NCBI GenBank assembly: GCA_947184155.2
Contig: CAMXCT020000309.1
Span: forward strand, 62,001-126,000
Direction: 5' to 3'
DNA: 64,000 nucleotides
Source of the DNA: Cladocopium goreaui
Taxonomy: Eukaryota; Sar; Dinophyceae; Suessiales; Symbiodiniaceae
The position numbers and the translations under genes are program-made. Of the stretch, positions 11,236 to 21,330 are shown in pieces. Numbering within the stretch: the first letter of the stretch is position 1; every line of letters starts with the position of its first letter. The notes below the pieces were generated by a model. It worked only from the letters and a program-made list of their open reading frames with translations. It had not been told where the DNA came from and did not search any database.

Positions 11236-12273
11236 AAGTGGCATACTTAAGACACTTGCAGTAAGTAAAACATGATCAGGAAAATCTGAAGTATCACGCG
11301 TGTTAGGCAGGCATTTGAGCTATCAAGGAATTAAACTATCCCACAAGTGGAAAGGCAACATCTGTGTTCTGTCACAGCTGATTTTTCCCCTTTGAGGCAA
11401 GTTTGCGGTATGCGTTAGGCGGCATTCCGAATGCAGTCGAAACCATTGGAAACAACGTCACTGCAGGGCACTTCTGGCTGCAGCAACCTTGAAAGCCAAC
11501 CAAGCAAACGGTCTGGCACGATTGGCAAATTCTCTTTTTTTCACGAATGTGCCCAAGCAATCCCAAGCAATATACCAGCAACAAAAAATCTTGCATCCAA
11601 TGCGAGGCAGCGCCAATCTTTCGCTATCATGGTGTCACTCCTTATGGCAGCTTCTTATGGGCGTTTGTTGGGCACTCTGTTCCTAAAGGACTTGGCTCCT
11701 CGGGGCACGTTGTTGGGCCCCAGGTCAGCTCTGACTAGCAACTTTGGCGCTGGATCTAGCGACTGACAGGTTGGAAATTCAAGGGCTTCTGCGGGCAGCT
11801 TTTTGTTTGGTTGTGCAATCTGTCCCAACATGATATGAGTAGTGAGACTGGACTCATCATCATCCCGTTCTTCCCGAAGAAGAGAGCAACTCACAAAGGG
11901 ATTGGCACACATTTATGAGCACCAAAGCGGAAGTGAATCTGATCGTTTCATGTTTTCTACCCGTCAATGTTAGAACCATGCACAGCTATTCGAATTCATT
12001 CTTTTTGCACATGGTGAATTTCAGGACACTGCTCTAACAGCCAAACAAGTGCCAGGTTGCGAACAGCAGCCTCAGCTGCCCTGACATTCACCATTCCTTG
12101 TCACTGCATCTTTTCGGAAACGGCTCACTTCACAGGCCTCAGAGAAAGATGCCTTGCTCATTAAAACTTGGAGCAAAGAGGATCGCGCACGGATGTGCAT
12201 GGGCTCGGCTCATTCCGCCTCTGACTTGAGCCCACGATAAATCGGCCCCAGGATCCTCAGGGTCGTGTCCCTA
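11236..12273. other. Downstream region of the GH6 gene, exon-like frames on both strands
   Basis: 11400-11910 is richer in GC and codon-like than its surroundings. The minus strand has an 85-codon frame (11655-11912) with ALEFPTCQSLDPAPKLLVRA. The plus strand has a 111-codon frame (11431-11766) with IMVSLLMAASYGRLLGTLFL. The strand cannot be decided and neither matches a family I know. 11915-12273 probably contains the 3' untranslated region of the GH6 gene. Confidence 0.3.
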
Positions 12274-15200
12274 TCATGATAATTTTGCAAACTGTGCCAG
12301 CTGCTTCACTTGGTAGTCGAACCATTGCCCTGCTTCGGGTGCACGGGGCTCCCCATAGTGGCTACCAATGCTGTCCTGAGAGGCACAGTCCTCATCAAAA
12401 CGGGGACATGTGCCACCGTCAGGCAAGGTTTCTGTGCAACCATCGGACTCACCTGGAGTCTTCAGCCAAAAGTAGGCATCCACCACGTCGGGGACGTCTG
12501 TGGCCGTTGATGCCACATGACCGACGCCAGCATCGCGAATGTTGCACCAATTCTTGCACTCACTCCTCATGCAGTAAAACACAAAACCGATCAGATCCAA
12601 AACTAGAACTGAGGCATCCAAAAAAAATGAAAACTACAGAATCCTTACAGTACTTCAATATTGACACTGACGCACAAAATTACAGCACATACACAAGCAA
12701 AAAGGCAGTCCTCATGCCAGCAACCCCGTTGCGGCCGGTGTCAATGATCATGTGGGGGACAAAGCCATTAATGCCTTTTGACATGGCCTCCCGCAAGTGA
12801 AGGGCATAGTTGAGCTCATTCTGCGAGGGGTTCCATTTGCTGATCAGTCCACACGGATCCGCACAGCATTCATCATAGTTGTGCTGGCCACCCAAGCAGT
12901 AGTCATAAGTACCACAGGCTTTACCCAAATGCTGGTAGCCTGCCACATTGGATGCAAAACCACGGATATGGTCTGTGACATCAAGAGACCGAATCATTCT
13001 CACGAAGTCTTTCATATTGTTTTTCCATCCTAGCCATCCACCGTGACCAGCATCCAAATAGATGGCAGCATATGGGTCAGCGGCTTTCAAGGCTTTCACA
13101 GCATAGCTCACACCTCCCTTGTAAGCACTCTTTGTTGCCGAATTGCCACACCTAGGGTCACCCTGATTGGTAGAAAGGTTTGGCAAAGAGTCAGGCTCGA
13201 TCACAAGCACAATGGGGACACGACCGGAGTATTTGGCAAGCACCGCAGCAATCTGATCAATGTACTCCTCCTTGTACTCTTTCAAACCTGCTGAGCACTG
13301 CCCGTCAGAGACATCTGTGTAGTCACACCTGCCATCCGCCTTGTACTTGCAGCAAATCTCGCCATTGGATGCTTTTGCATGACAATCGCGGTTGGGCAGG
13401 TCATACACAATGAAAACCACGAGTTCTGGGACAGGCTTGTTCAACGCATCCTCCAAAATGCCCTCCATGGAATCCGTCGTGCTGCCTGTGATCTTGGTCT
13501 TCCGGTCCAACCAATATGCTGAGGGGACATCCATCATTGCCTGCAAATTGGCCAGAATCTCCCCGTCGGCAGTGGCAATGCTGGTGCTCAAGGATTCTTT
13601 GTAGGAGGGGTTCACATAAAATGCCTTGTCTGCAAAAGGGTTGCCAGTACTGGGGATTGGGTTCCCACTGGTGGTGGAAACTTCTGTGGTAGAACCATCC
13701 GTTGATCCTGTGGTGGTGTCTTCTGCCGTAGTGGTCTCTCCCGGTTCGGTCGTGGTGGTTGATTCTTCAAATTGAAGATTGGCAAACTGAGCCAGTTGCT
13801 TCACTTGGTAGTCGAACCATTGCCCTGCTTCCGGTGCACGCGGCTCCCCATAGTGGCTACCAATGCTGTCCTGAGAGGCACAGTCCTCATCAAAACGGGG
13901 ACATGTGCCACCGTCAGGCAAGGTTTCTGTGCAACCATCGGACTCACCTGGAGTCTTCAGCCAAAAGTAGGCATCCACCACGTCGGGGACGTCTGTGGCC
14001 GTTGATGCCACATGACCGACGCCAGCATTGCGAATGTTGCACCAATTCTTGCACTCGCTCCTGCATTGCACAGGACACTGCTTCCGCAGGGAAAAGACAT
14101 ATTCAAGGCTTCAAGGTCTTAATAGATTCTCATGAATCACAACCAGTGCAGGTTTAGAGTTTGGAGCAAAGGATACCCAGCCTAGTTACGGTGCAAACTG
14201 AGCAATGTAAGATAATGTATGATAATGTAAGAGAGTACCGGTAAAACATAGTATATTGCATATATAAAGCAATGGAAAACACATGAAAACACTATGATTA
14301 TGTCAATGCACTACACAATCTTCAACCGTGCATCGCGATCCATCTAAGCTCCTCATCCCCGATGCACCGTTGCGGCCGGTGTCAATGATCATGTGGGGGA
14401 CAAAGCCATTAATGCCTTTTGACATGGCCTCCCGCAAGTGAAGGGCATAGTTGAGCTCATTCTGCGAGGGGTTCCATTTGCTGATCAGTCCACACGGGTC
14501 CGCACAGCATTCATCATAGTTGTGCTGGCCACCCAAGCAGTAGTCATAAGTACCACAGGCTTTACCCAAATGCTGGTAGCCTGCCACATTGGATGCAAAA
14601 CCACGGATATGGTCTGTGACATCAAGAGACCGAATCATTCTCACGAAGTCTTTCATATTGTTTTTCCATCCTAGCCATCCACCGTGACCAGCATCCAAAT
14701 AGATGGCAGCATATGGGTCAGCGGCTTTCAAGGCTTTCACAGCATAGCTCACACCTCCCTTGTAAGCACTCTTTGTTGCCGAATTGCCACACCTAGGGTC
14801 ACCCTGATTGGTAGAAAGGTTTGGCAAAGAGTCAGGCTCGATCACAAGCACAATGGGGACACGACCGGAGTATTTGGCAAGCACCGCAGCAATCTGATCA
14901 ATGTACTCCTCCTTGTACTCTTTCAAACCTGCTGAGCACTGCCCGTCAGAGACATCTGTGTAGTCACACCTGCCATCCGCCTTGTACTTGCAGCAAATCT
15001 CGCCATTGGATGCTTTTGCATGACAATCGCGGTTGGGCAGGTCATACACAATGAAAACCACGAGTTCTGGGACAGGCTTGTTCAACGCATCCTCCAAAAT
15101 GCCCTCCATGGAATCCGTCGTGCTGCCTGTGATCTTGGTCTTCCGGTCCAACCAATATGCTGAGGGGACATCCATCATTGCCTGCAAATTGGCCAGAATC

Positions 15201-17558
15201 TCCCCGTCGGCAGTGGCAATGCTGGTGCTCAAGGATTCTTTGTAGGAGGGGTTCACATAAAATGCCTTGTCTGCAAAAGGGTTGCCAGTACTGGGGATTG
15301 GGTTCCCACTGGTGGTGGAAACTTCTGTGGTAGAACCATCCGTTGATCCTGTGGTGGTGTCTTCTGCCGTAGTGGTCTCTCCCGGTTCGGTCGTGGTGGT
15401 TGATTCTTCAAATTGAAGATTGGCAAACTGAGCCAGTTGCTTCACTTGGTAGTCGAACCATTGCCCTGCTTCCGGTGCACGCGGCTCCCCATAGTGGCTA
15501 CCAATGCTGTCCTGAGAGGCACAGTCCTCATCAAAACGGGGACATGTGCCACCGTCAGGCAAGGTTTCTGTGCAACCATCGGACTCACCTGGAGTCTTCA
15601 GCCAAAAGTAGGCATCCACCACGTCGGGGACGTCTGTGGCCGTTGATGCCACATGACCGACGCCAGCATTGCGAATGTTGCACCAATTCTTGCACTCGCT
15701 CCTGCATTGCACAGGACACTGCTTCCGCAGGGAAAAGACATATTCAAGGTCTTAATAGATTCTCATGAATCACAACCAGTGCAGGTTTAGAGTTTGGAGC
15801 AAAGGATACCCAGCCTAGTTACGGTGCAAACTGAGCAATGTAAGATAATGTATGATAATGTAAGAGAGCACCGGTAAAACATAGTATATTGCATATATAA
15901 AGCAATGGAAAACACATGAAAACACTATGATTATGTCAATGCACTACACAATCTTCAACCGTGCATCGCGATCCATCTAAGCTCCTCATCCCCGATGCAC
16001 CGTTGCGGCCGGTGTCAATGATCATGTGGGGGACAAAGCCATTAATGCCTTTTGACATGGCCTCCCGCAAGTGAAGGGCATAGTTGAGCTCATTCTGCGA
16101 GGGGTTCCATTTGCTGATCAGTCCACACGGGTCCGCACAGCATTCATCATAGTTGTGCTGGCCACCCAAGCAGTAGTCATAAGTACCACAGGCTTTACCC
16201 AAATGCTGGTAGCCTGCCACATTGGATGCAAAACCACGGATATGGTCTGTGACATCAAGAGACCGAATCATTCTCACGAAGTCTTTCATATTGTTTTTCC
16301 ATCCTAGCCATCCACCGTGACCAGCATCCAAATAGATGGCAGCATATGGGTCAGCGGCTTTCAAGGCTTTCACAGCATAGCTCACACCTCCCTTGTAAGC
16401 ACTCTTTGTTGCCGAATTGCCACACCTAGGGTCACCCTGATTGGTAGAAAGGTTTGGCAAAGAGTCAGGCTCGATCACAAGCACAATGGGGACACGACCG
16501 GAGTATTTGGCAAGCACCGCAGCAATCTGATCAATGTACTCCTCCTTGTACTCTTTCAAACCTGCTGAGCACTGCCCGTCAGAGACATCTGTGTAGTCAC
16601 ACCTGCCATCCGCCTTGTACTTGCAGCAAATCTCGCCATTGGATGCTTTTGCATGACAATCGCGGTTGGGCAGGTCATACACAATGAAAACCACGAGTTC
16701 TGGGACAGGCTTGCTCAACGCATCCTCCAAAATGCCCTCCATGGAATCCGTCGTGCTGCCTGTGATCTTTCCTGAGTCGTGCAAACATGTGCAAACTATG
16801 TCTTTGAAAATTCCCTGGCCATGCCTGACATTGCCTCACTGCCTGCAGTTTCTACTTTTTGATCCTTGATCTTTGGCCTCAAGGGCTTAACTGCTTAACT
16901 TTTTTGGAATCCGGAATCCGCTCGCAACAGAAGTTTTTGCGCTCCGCCGAGTTTCCCTTGTTGTCCAACCAGTAGGCGGATGGGATGTCGCGCATGGACT
17001 CTAAGGTTCCCTTCACCTCTCCCGCTGTCGCGATGCTACTCTCCAACGATCTCCTGCCCCCGGGTTGCCATGGTGGCTTCGCCCAAGGCGCTGTGGCAGG
17101 CGGGCGCAGTGCATGTGGGTGTGCCCCAAGATTTGGGAGATTTACAGTATGACTGCATATAGGTCAATGAAATAAACAACCATCATTTCGGGCAGTATCA
17201 GCAGGTGGCCCAATATATTGCAGGTTTCAAGAACTGGACTCATTGGAGCCAACCAAAACTTTTTCCAGTGGTGCTGTCTATGCTACGACCTCCCAAGCAA
17301 TCCAGTTGGCCTTTTTCGAGTTCCAAACATTTCTATGAACATGAGACCATCGCACCTATCGCAGCTATCGGAGCTATCGGACCATATCGGACCTATCCAC
17401 CTCCCAACTGTGTCCAGCTGTATCCAACTGCGGGCGCCTGTAGCTAGGATTGACGTAGAACAGTTTTCCTTCGAAGGGATTGGACCCTGCGCTCAAGCGT
17501 CGCTGAGCCAGGCGGAAGAGATTGGCCGTTGACATCAAGGCAGGCTCATCCAGGACTC
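12274..17558 (-). CDS. Three-domain GH6 cellulase (cellobiohydrolase/endoglucanase type), secreted
   Basis: Hydrolyses beta-1,4-glucan, presumably outside the cell or in a vacuole. Inferred exons, 5' to 3' on the minus strand: 17558-17438, 17053-16956, 16771-15985, 15701-14352, 14060-12711, 12565-12274 (stop TGA). All junctions keep frame and give 1332 residues before any signal exon. Each catalytic domain shows GH6 hallmarks: NPF..K.FYVNPSY near its start, DIPSAYWLD or DVPSAYWLD, IVYDLPNRDCHAKASNGE (acid Asp), LVIEPDSLPNLSTN, IYLDAGHGGWLGW, IIDTGRNG, then across an intron CKNWCNIR, TPGESDG (second carboxylate), CPRFDEDC and PEAGQWFDYQVKQL. Thr/Ser-rich linkers of about 45 residues join domain 1 to 2 and 2 to 3. 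No CBM was recognised. Domains 2 and 3 are almost identical; the N-terminal part of domain 1 is diverged. Family assignment is firm; exon ends and the 5' end are inferred. Confidence 0.85.
12566..12710 (-). other. GH6 intron with GA donor (domain 3)
   Basis: 145 bp, inferred from frame: ...GGCATGAG|GACTGCC on the 5' side and ...GCATGAG|GAGTGAG on the 3' side. GCATGAGGA is present at both ends. It sits at the same codon as the introns at 14061-14351 and 15702-15984 but its sequence is unrelated to them. Confidence 0.7.
12711..14060 (-). repeat. Intragenic duplicated exon, GH6 unit (copy nearest the 3' end)
   Basis: A 1350-bp exon: C-terminal part of domain 2, Thr-rich linker, and N-terminal and core part of domain 3. 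It is nearly identical to 14352-15701. The duplication period measured between equivalent bases is 1641 bp. It ends GRNGVAGMR where the other copies read GRNGASGMR. Confidence 0.9.
14061..14351 (-). other. GH6 intron with GA donor (domain 2)
   Basis: 291 bp. The donor side reads GGGATGAG|GAGCTTAG and the acceptor side AATGCAG|GAGCGAG, so AGGAGC occurs at both ends. It is the same as the intron at 15702-15984 except for an 8-bp length difference (extra GGCTTCAA-type repeat near 14107) and a few substitutions. Confidence 0.75.
14352..15701 (-). repeat. Intragenic duplicated exon, GH6 unit (middle copy)
   Basis: A 1350-bp exon carrying the C-terminal part of domain 1, the linker, and the core of domain 2. 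With its flanking intron it forms the middle copy of a 1641/1633-bp tandem duplication that continues into 15985-16768. Confidence 0.9.
15702..15984 (-). other. GH6 intron with GA donor (domain 1)
   Basis: 283 bp, same ends and sequence as 14061-14351 apart from the 8-bp difference. Contains TATATAAAGCAATGG near 15894. Confidence 0.75.
15985..16771 (-). repeat. Intragenic duplicated exon, partial GH6 unit (5' copy)
   Basis: 787 bp, near-identical to the corresponding part of the two 1350-bp exons but stopping at about 16768, exactly where a splice acceptor (GACTCAG|GAAAGATC) replaces the continuous exon of the other copies. One clear change is Asn to Ser in EDALSKPVPEL. Confidence 0.85.
16772..17437 (-). 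other. Two introns and a diverged GH6 exon (16956-17053)
   Basis: The exon at 16956-17053 reads RSLESSIATAGEVKGTLESM then RDIPSAYWLDNKG and aligns with the domain 2/3 segment ending VPSAYWLDRK, but is clearly diverged. The downstream intron (16772-16955, 184 bp) starts GAAAC and ends CAG|GAAAG. The upstream intron (17054-17437, 384 bp) starts GCGCCC. Domains 2 and 3 have no introns at these places. Confidence 0.6.
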
Positions 17559-17631
17559 CTGGGAATGCTATCCCAAGACCCACCTTTTCAGATAGGAATA
17601 ACGCCACAAAAATAACATATACAACCATCAT
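17438..17631 (-). CDS. 5' part of GH6 domain 1, alternative start
   Basis: Minus-strand exon containing LFRLAQRRLSAGSNPFEGKL then FYVNPSYR, the start of a GH6 catalytic domain. Two readings fit. Either the exon starts at the acceptor TTCCCAG|GAGTCC (17558), or translation begins at the ATGATG at 17631, giving a hydrophobic leader MMVVYVIFVALFLSEKVGLG in the same frame. The AT-rich sequence before 17558 and the good AG|G acceptor favour the first. If the first is right, the signal sequence lies further upstream, perhaps at 19840-19944. Confidence 0.5.
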
Positions 17632-19836
17632 ATATAAATAAAATAGACAAAAGCAAAGAACAAAGTAAAATAGTAGAGACCTTTAAAGAAGAAGAATCCC
17701 TAAACATGCAGTGTTTCTTTCTGCAGAAGTGCGGTCTTCCTTTCAGAAAATTATTCGGCCTTCGTTCAATCATAAAGTATTTCTCTCAAAAATAAGAAGC
17801 ACTATTCCTGCAAGAACTCTATTATATATAAATGTGGAAAACAATAAATGCATCCTTTGATGGAGTTATTTTTTATCATTTTTCTTCTATGACCATGTTT
17901 AAGGAAATACTTAATTTCTTGCAATACATCCTTTAATAAAATTCATATTTCATCGTTTTGTTTTTTCTGCCTGACATTTGTCTTTAAAAGTGATAGACCT
18001 TACTTTTCAAAATAATGTTGTCTATCTTGTTCAATCTTTTCACTCATATGGAAGGGCATATTGCATACATACAACCATGACCAGGGTTCAATTTCACAGT
18101 AATGTTTCTTTGTATTGTTGTGTGGTTTTCAATCAAATGGCTCACTCCCTTGTGAATGAGGCTTTGCACATACTGGCACCAACACTTTCTTTGGTTAAAA
18201 TGGTTACTTAAATGATTCCATTCTATCGTAATGCTATCCTCCTTCCATAAATCAATTTACCTCTTTAAGAGAACTTTACACAACTGTAAGTCTCTTTGAG
18301 CATAGTTGTTGTATTCATTGCAAATGAAATGCTGCACTCCTTTATGGTTTTGCACAGCCGTAAGTCTCATTGAACATATTCCTTTCTTCTTCTTCTTCTT
18401 CTTTCAATGCTTGCGCCCTGTGCACCCGCTAAAGAGCTACGCCGGTGCACTGTCCATGGAAAAAATCCGCACCGGCCAGGCTGACAAGAATAAAGGTACA
18501 AAAATCGCAACGTGCATGAAAAAAGAAACGGAGGCATGCTGCCCTCCTCTATGTAAGGTGACTGTAAAGAATGATGTCACTGTATGCAAGGAATGATGAG
18601 GTTTTACGAAAGGAATGTCATGATTGTTGAAAAATACTCCTGCACAAGGCCCATATTGGAGGATGTTACTTTGACATTGTTATATTTTCTAGTCTTGGTT
18701 GTCTTGTATTTCATCCCATGTTTCTCGGAGGGTGCTCAAACCATTAAAAAAAAATGCACACCATGATGATGTCCATGAGAGGTGGCTGAGTAGACATGGT
18801 GTCTGATTTAACCTGCATACTTGCAAGTGTGTGCTTTGCTTACCAGCACAATTTAGAACTATGCAATATCTTGCTGCACCTACTGTTGCTAGATAATTAT
18901 GCATCACAACAATGCCTGGAGAAAACGAAACAAACAACAAAACAGAACTCTTCAAAGAAAATTTGGTCTGAAGTTCATGCTTTGTCTTTTTGAATTTGGT
19001 TTCGCACCAGAAACAAAAACACATTTTTTTTTTGATAATATGCCGAACGGCCGGGCATTCGCAAGAAATTGCAATTTCTGGTGGCTGCAAGTGCTCTAAG
19101 TACCTGGATTCAAGATTTCTGGTGGCTCAGAAAAAACTTTTTGAATCCAACCTCCTTGGGTTCAAGATTCGAGGTTCAAAATTCAAGGTTTAGGAACAAC
19201 TTTTTGAAACTAACCTCTCTGGGTTCAAGATCCAAGATGCAATATTCAAGGCTGAAGCACCCTTGGATTCAGTTTTTTTCTAGCTCTTGAATCTTCAATC
19301 TTGAACCCAGCCCCCCTTCGATTCAAAATTTGTTTTCTAGATCTCGAATCTTGAATCTTGGATCCGATGGACTTGGGCAATTTTTGATCCCTAGAAAAAC
19401 CTGAAGATCTAAGTCAGAAATGTATGAAAAAATACTGTAAATACCGCGAACATTGACAAAAGGGTGGGTCTTGCAAGGGTATGTGTATATATATATATAA
19501 TTATATTATATATATTATATATATATATTTGTATAACTCCAACTTAACATTACATTTGAGTTTCCAGGTCTCATGTTTCGTCTCAGCGGCAGGTTGGGCA
19601 TGGCAAAAAATGCAGGTAATGAAACTTAGTATTAGATCCCAATTTTTGGTCAGTTAAATCCCATTCATGTTGGTAAAACGATCATCAACCGTCCAAACAA
19701 TTTTGGCATGGTGGCTAAAAAAACCATCAATCCATAGTGGTTTATTGCTGCGTATTACTGGCATTACAAAATTGCAAAACCATCCCCAAAAAAAACAAAC
19801 AAACCAAGGATTGCAACAGCTTCAGCAGCTCCAAAT
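17632..19836. other. Mostly AT-rich intron-like or intergenic DNA
   Basis: No intact gene. A GC-rich island at 18410-18495 looks exon-like on the plus strand (SYAGALSMEKIRTGQADKNK, pyrimidine-rich tract before it, GTAC after it), but the strand is uncertain. 19080-19400 holds diverged direct and inverted repeats of GGATTCAAGATT-like sequence. 19485-19535 is TATA dinucleotide DNA with internal palindromes. If the exon at 19944 belongs to the GH6 gene, this is its first intron. Confidence 0.35.
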
Positions 19837-19944
19837 TTCGGCTCCTTCACTGGACTCCGCCGCATCTGCCACAGTGCCAATGAAGCTGGCCACCAACAGG
19901 CTGAGCAGTGCCGTCAGAAACGCCAGTGAGATCCTTGGCACCAT
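19837..19944 (-). CDS. Signal-peptide exon, possibly the first exon of the GH6 gene
   Basis: From the ATG at 19944 the minus strand reads MVPRISLAFLTALLSLLVAS, then FIGTVADAAESSEG: a short positive n-region, a long hydrophobic core and an Ala-rich cleavage region, a typical secretory signal. A GT donor after GAGTCCA (phase 1) would join in frame to the acceptor at 17558. The junction gives AES-R-VLDEPAL, leading into GH6 domain 1. This requires a 2.3-kb intron, so the link is inference; it could instead start a different minus-strand gene. Confidence 0.4.
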
Positions 19945-20330
19945 CTCAATCCAGTTTTTGGTACAATGGAGGATTTTCAAAGAATTGTGATTGAATGGGA
20001 TGTACGAAACACAAGATATGGTTTTAACTATAGTTTAATCCATAAATAATGTAATGTATTTATATGGAATTAGATTGGACGACTGGGAGGATTTCGGTTT
20101 TCTATGTAAAAAGGGTAGGGTTCAAGAACTGTCAAATAAAGGCATGACAAAAAACACATGTTGGTTTAGCTAATTCGATTAATTACCTAGACTAAGGGCT
20201 TCAATCGCTTCTACAGATAGTGATGATTCTGTCTGCAAAATGTGGGTCCTGTCGAGGAGCAATGAATTCTCAGAACTGGTATAAAAATCAAATGGGAAAG
20301 AACATGTGAGACCATTTCAAATCAAATTAT
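19945..20330. other. Upstream region of the signal-peptide exon
   Basis: AT-rich, no coding frame of note. No clear spliced-leader relic was found before the ATG at 19944. Confidence 0.3.
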
Positions 20331-20518
20331 AATGATCTATCTATCTATCTATCTAATCTAATCTGATCTAATCTAATCTTATCTGATCTAATCTAATCTG
20401 ATCTAATCTAATCTAATCTGATCTAATCTTATATGATCTAATCTAATCTAATCTTATCTTATCTGGTCTAATCTAATCTAATCTTATCTTATCTAATCTA
20501 TCGTATCTATCTATCTAT

Positions 20519-20555
<37 letters not shown>

Positions 20556-20727
20556 TTATCAATCTTATCTATATTATCGATATTATCGATCTTATCTATC
20601 TTATCTGTCTAATTTATCTAATCTATCTAATCTATCTAATCTATCCAATCTATCGAATCTAATCTATCGAATCTATCTAATCTATCTAATCTATCTATCT
20701 ATTTATCTATCTATCTATCTAGCTATC

Positions 20728-20758
<31 letters not shown>

Positions 20759-21330
20759 CCATCCATCTAGTTCATCTAATCTATCTCATCTATCTAATCT
20801 ATCTAATATAATCTATCTAATCTATCTAATCTATCCAATCTATCCAATCTATCCAATCTATCCAATCTATCCAATCTATCCAATCTATCTAATCTATCCA
20901 ATCTATCCAATCTATCCAATCTATCTAATCTATCCAATCTATCCAATCTATCCAATCTATCCAATCTCTCTCATCAATCTAATCCATCTAATCTATCTAA
21001 CCTATCTAACCTATCTAACCTATCTATCTATCTATCGATCTATCTAACCTATCTAACCTATCTAATCTATCTATCTATCTATCTATCTATTTATCATCTA
21101 TCTATCTATCTATCTATATTCCTATCAATCCTATCGATCCTATCGATCCTATCCTATCCTATTCTATCCTATCTCTCCTATCCCCTATCCTATATATCCT
21201 TTCTATCCTATCCTTTCCTATGCTTCCTATCCTATCCTATCCTATCTATCCTGTCTGTCTGTCTCTGCGTCCGTCCGTCCGTCTGTCTATCTGTCTATCT
21301 ATCTATCTATCTCTCTCTCTCTCTATGTAA
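20331..21330. repeat. 1-kb pyrimidine-rich ATCT/AATCT microsatellite
   Basis: Continuous ATCT, AATCTATCT, CCAATCTAT, AATCAATC, CCTAT and CTGT runs. The plus strand is strongly depleted in G throughout. Confidence 0.95.

Noticed and set aside
195-12230. Additional spliced-leader-like matches (for example CTTGAGCC near 12226, GCCATTTTGG near 9729)
   Set aside because: Only partial matches, wrong or unclear strand relative to a gene, no start codon at a sensible distance.
12680-16784. Reading the cellulase region as three or four separate genes
   Set aside because: Each C-terminal GH6 segment is fused in one exon to a linker and the next domain, and the intron phases match throughout, so one gene explains it better.
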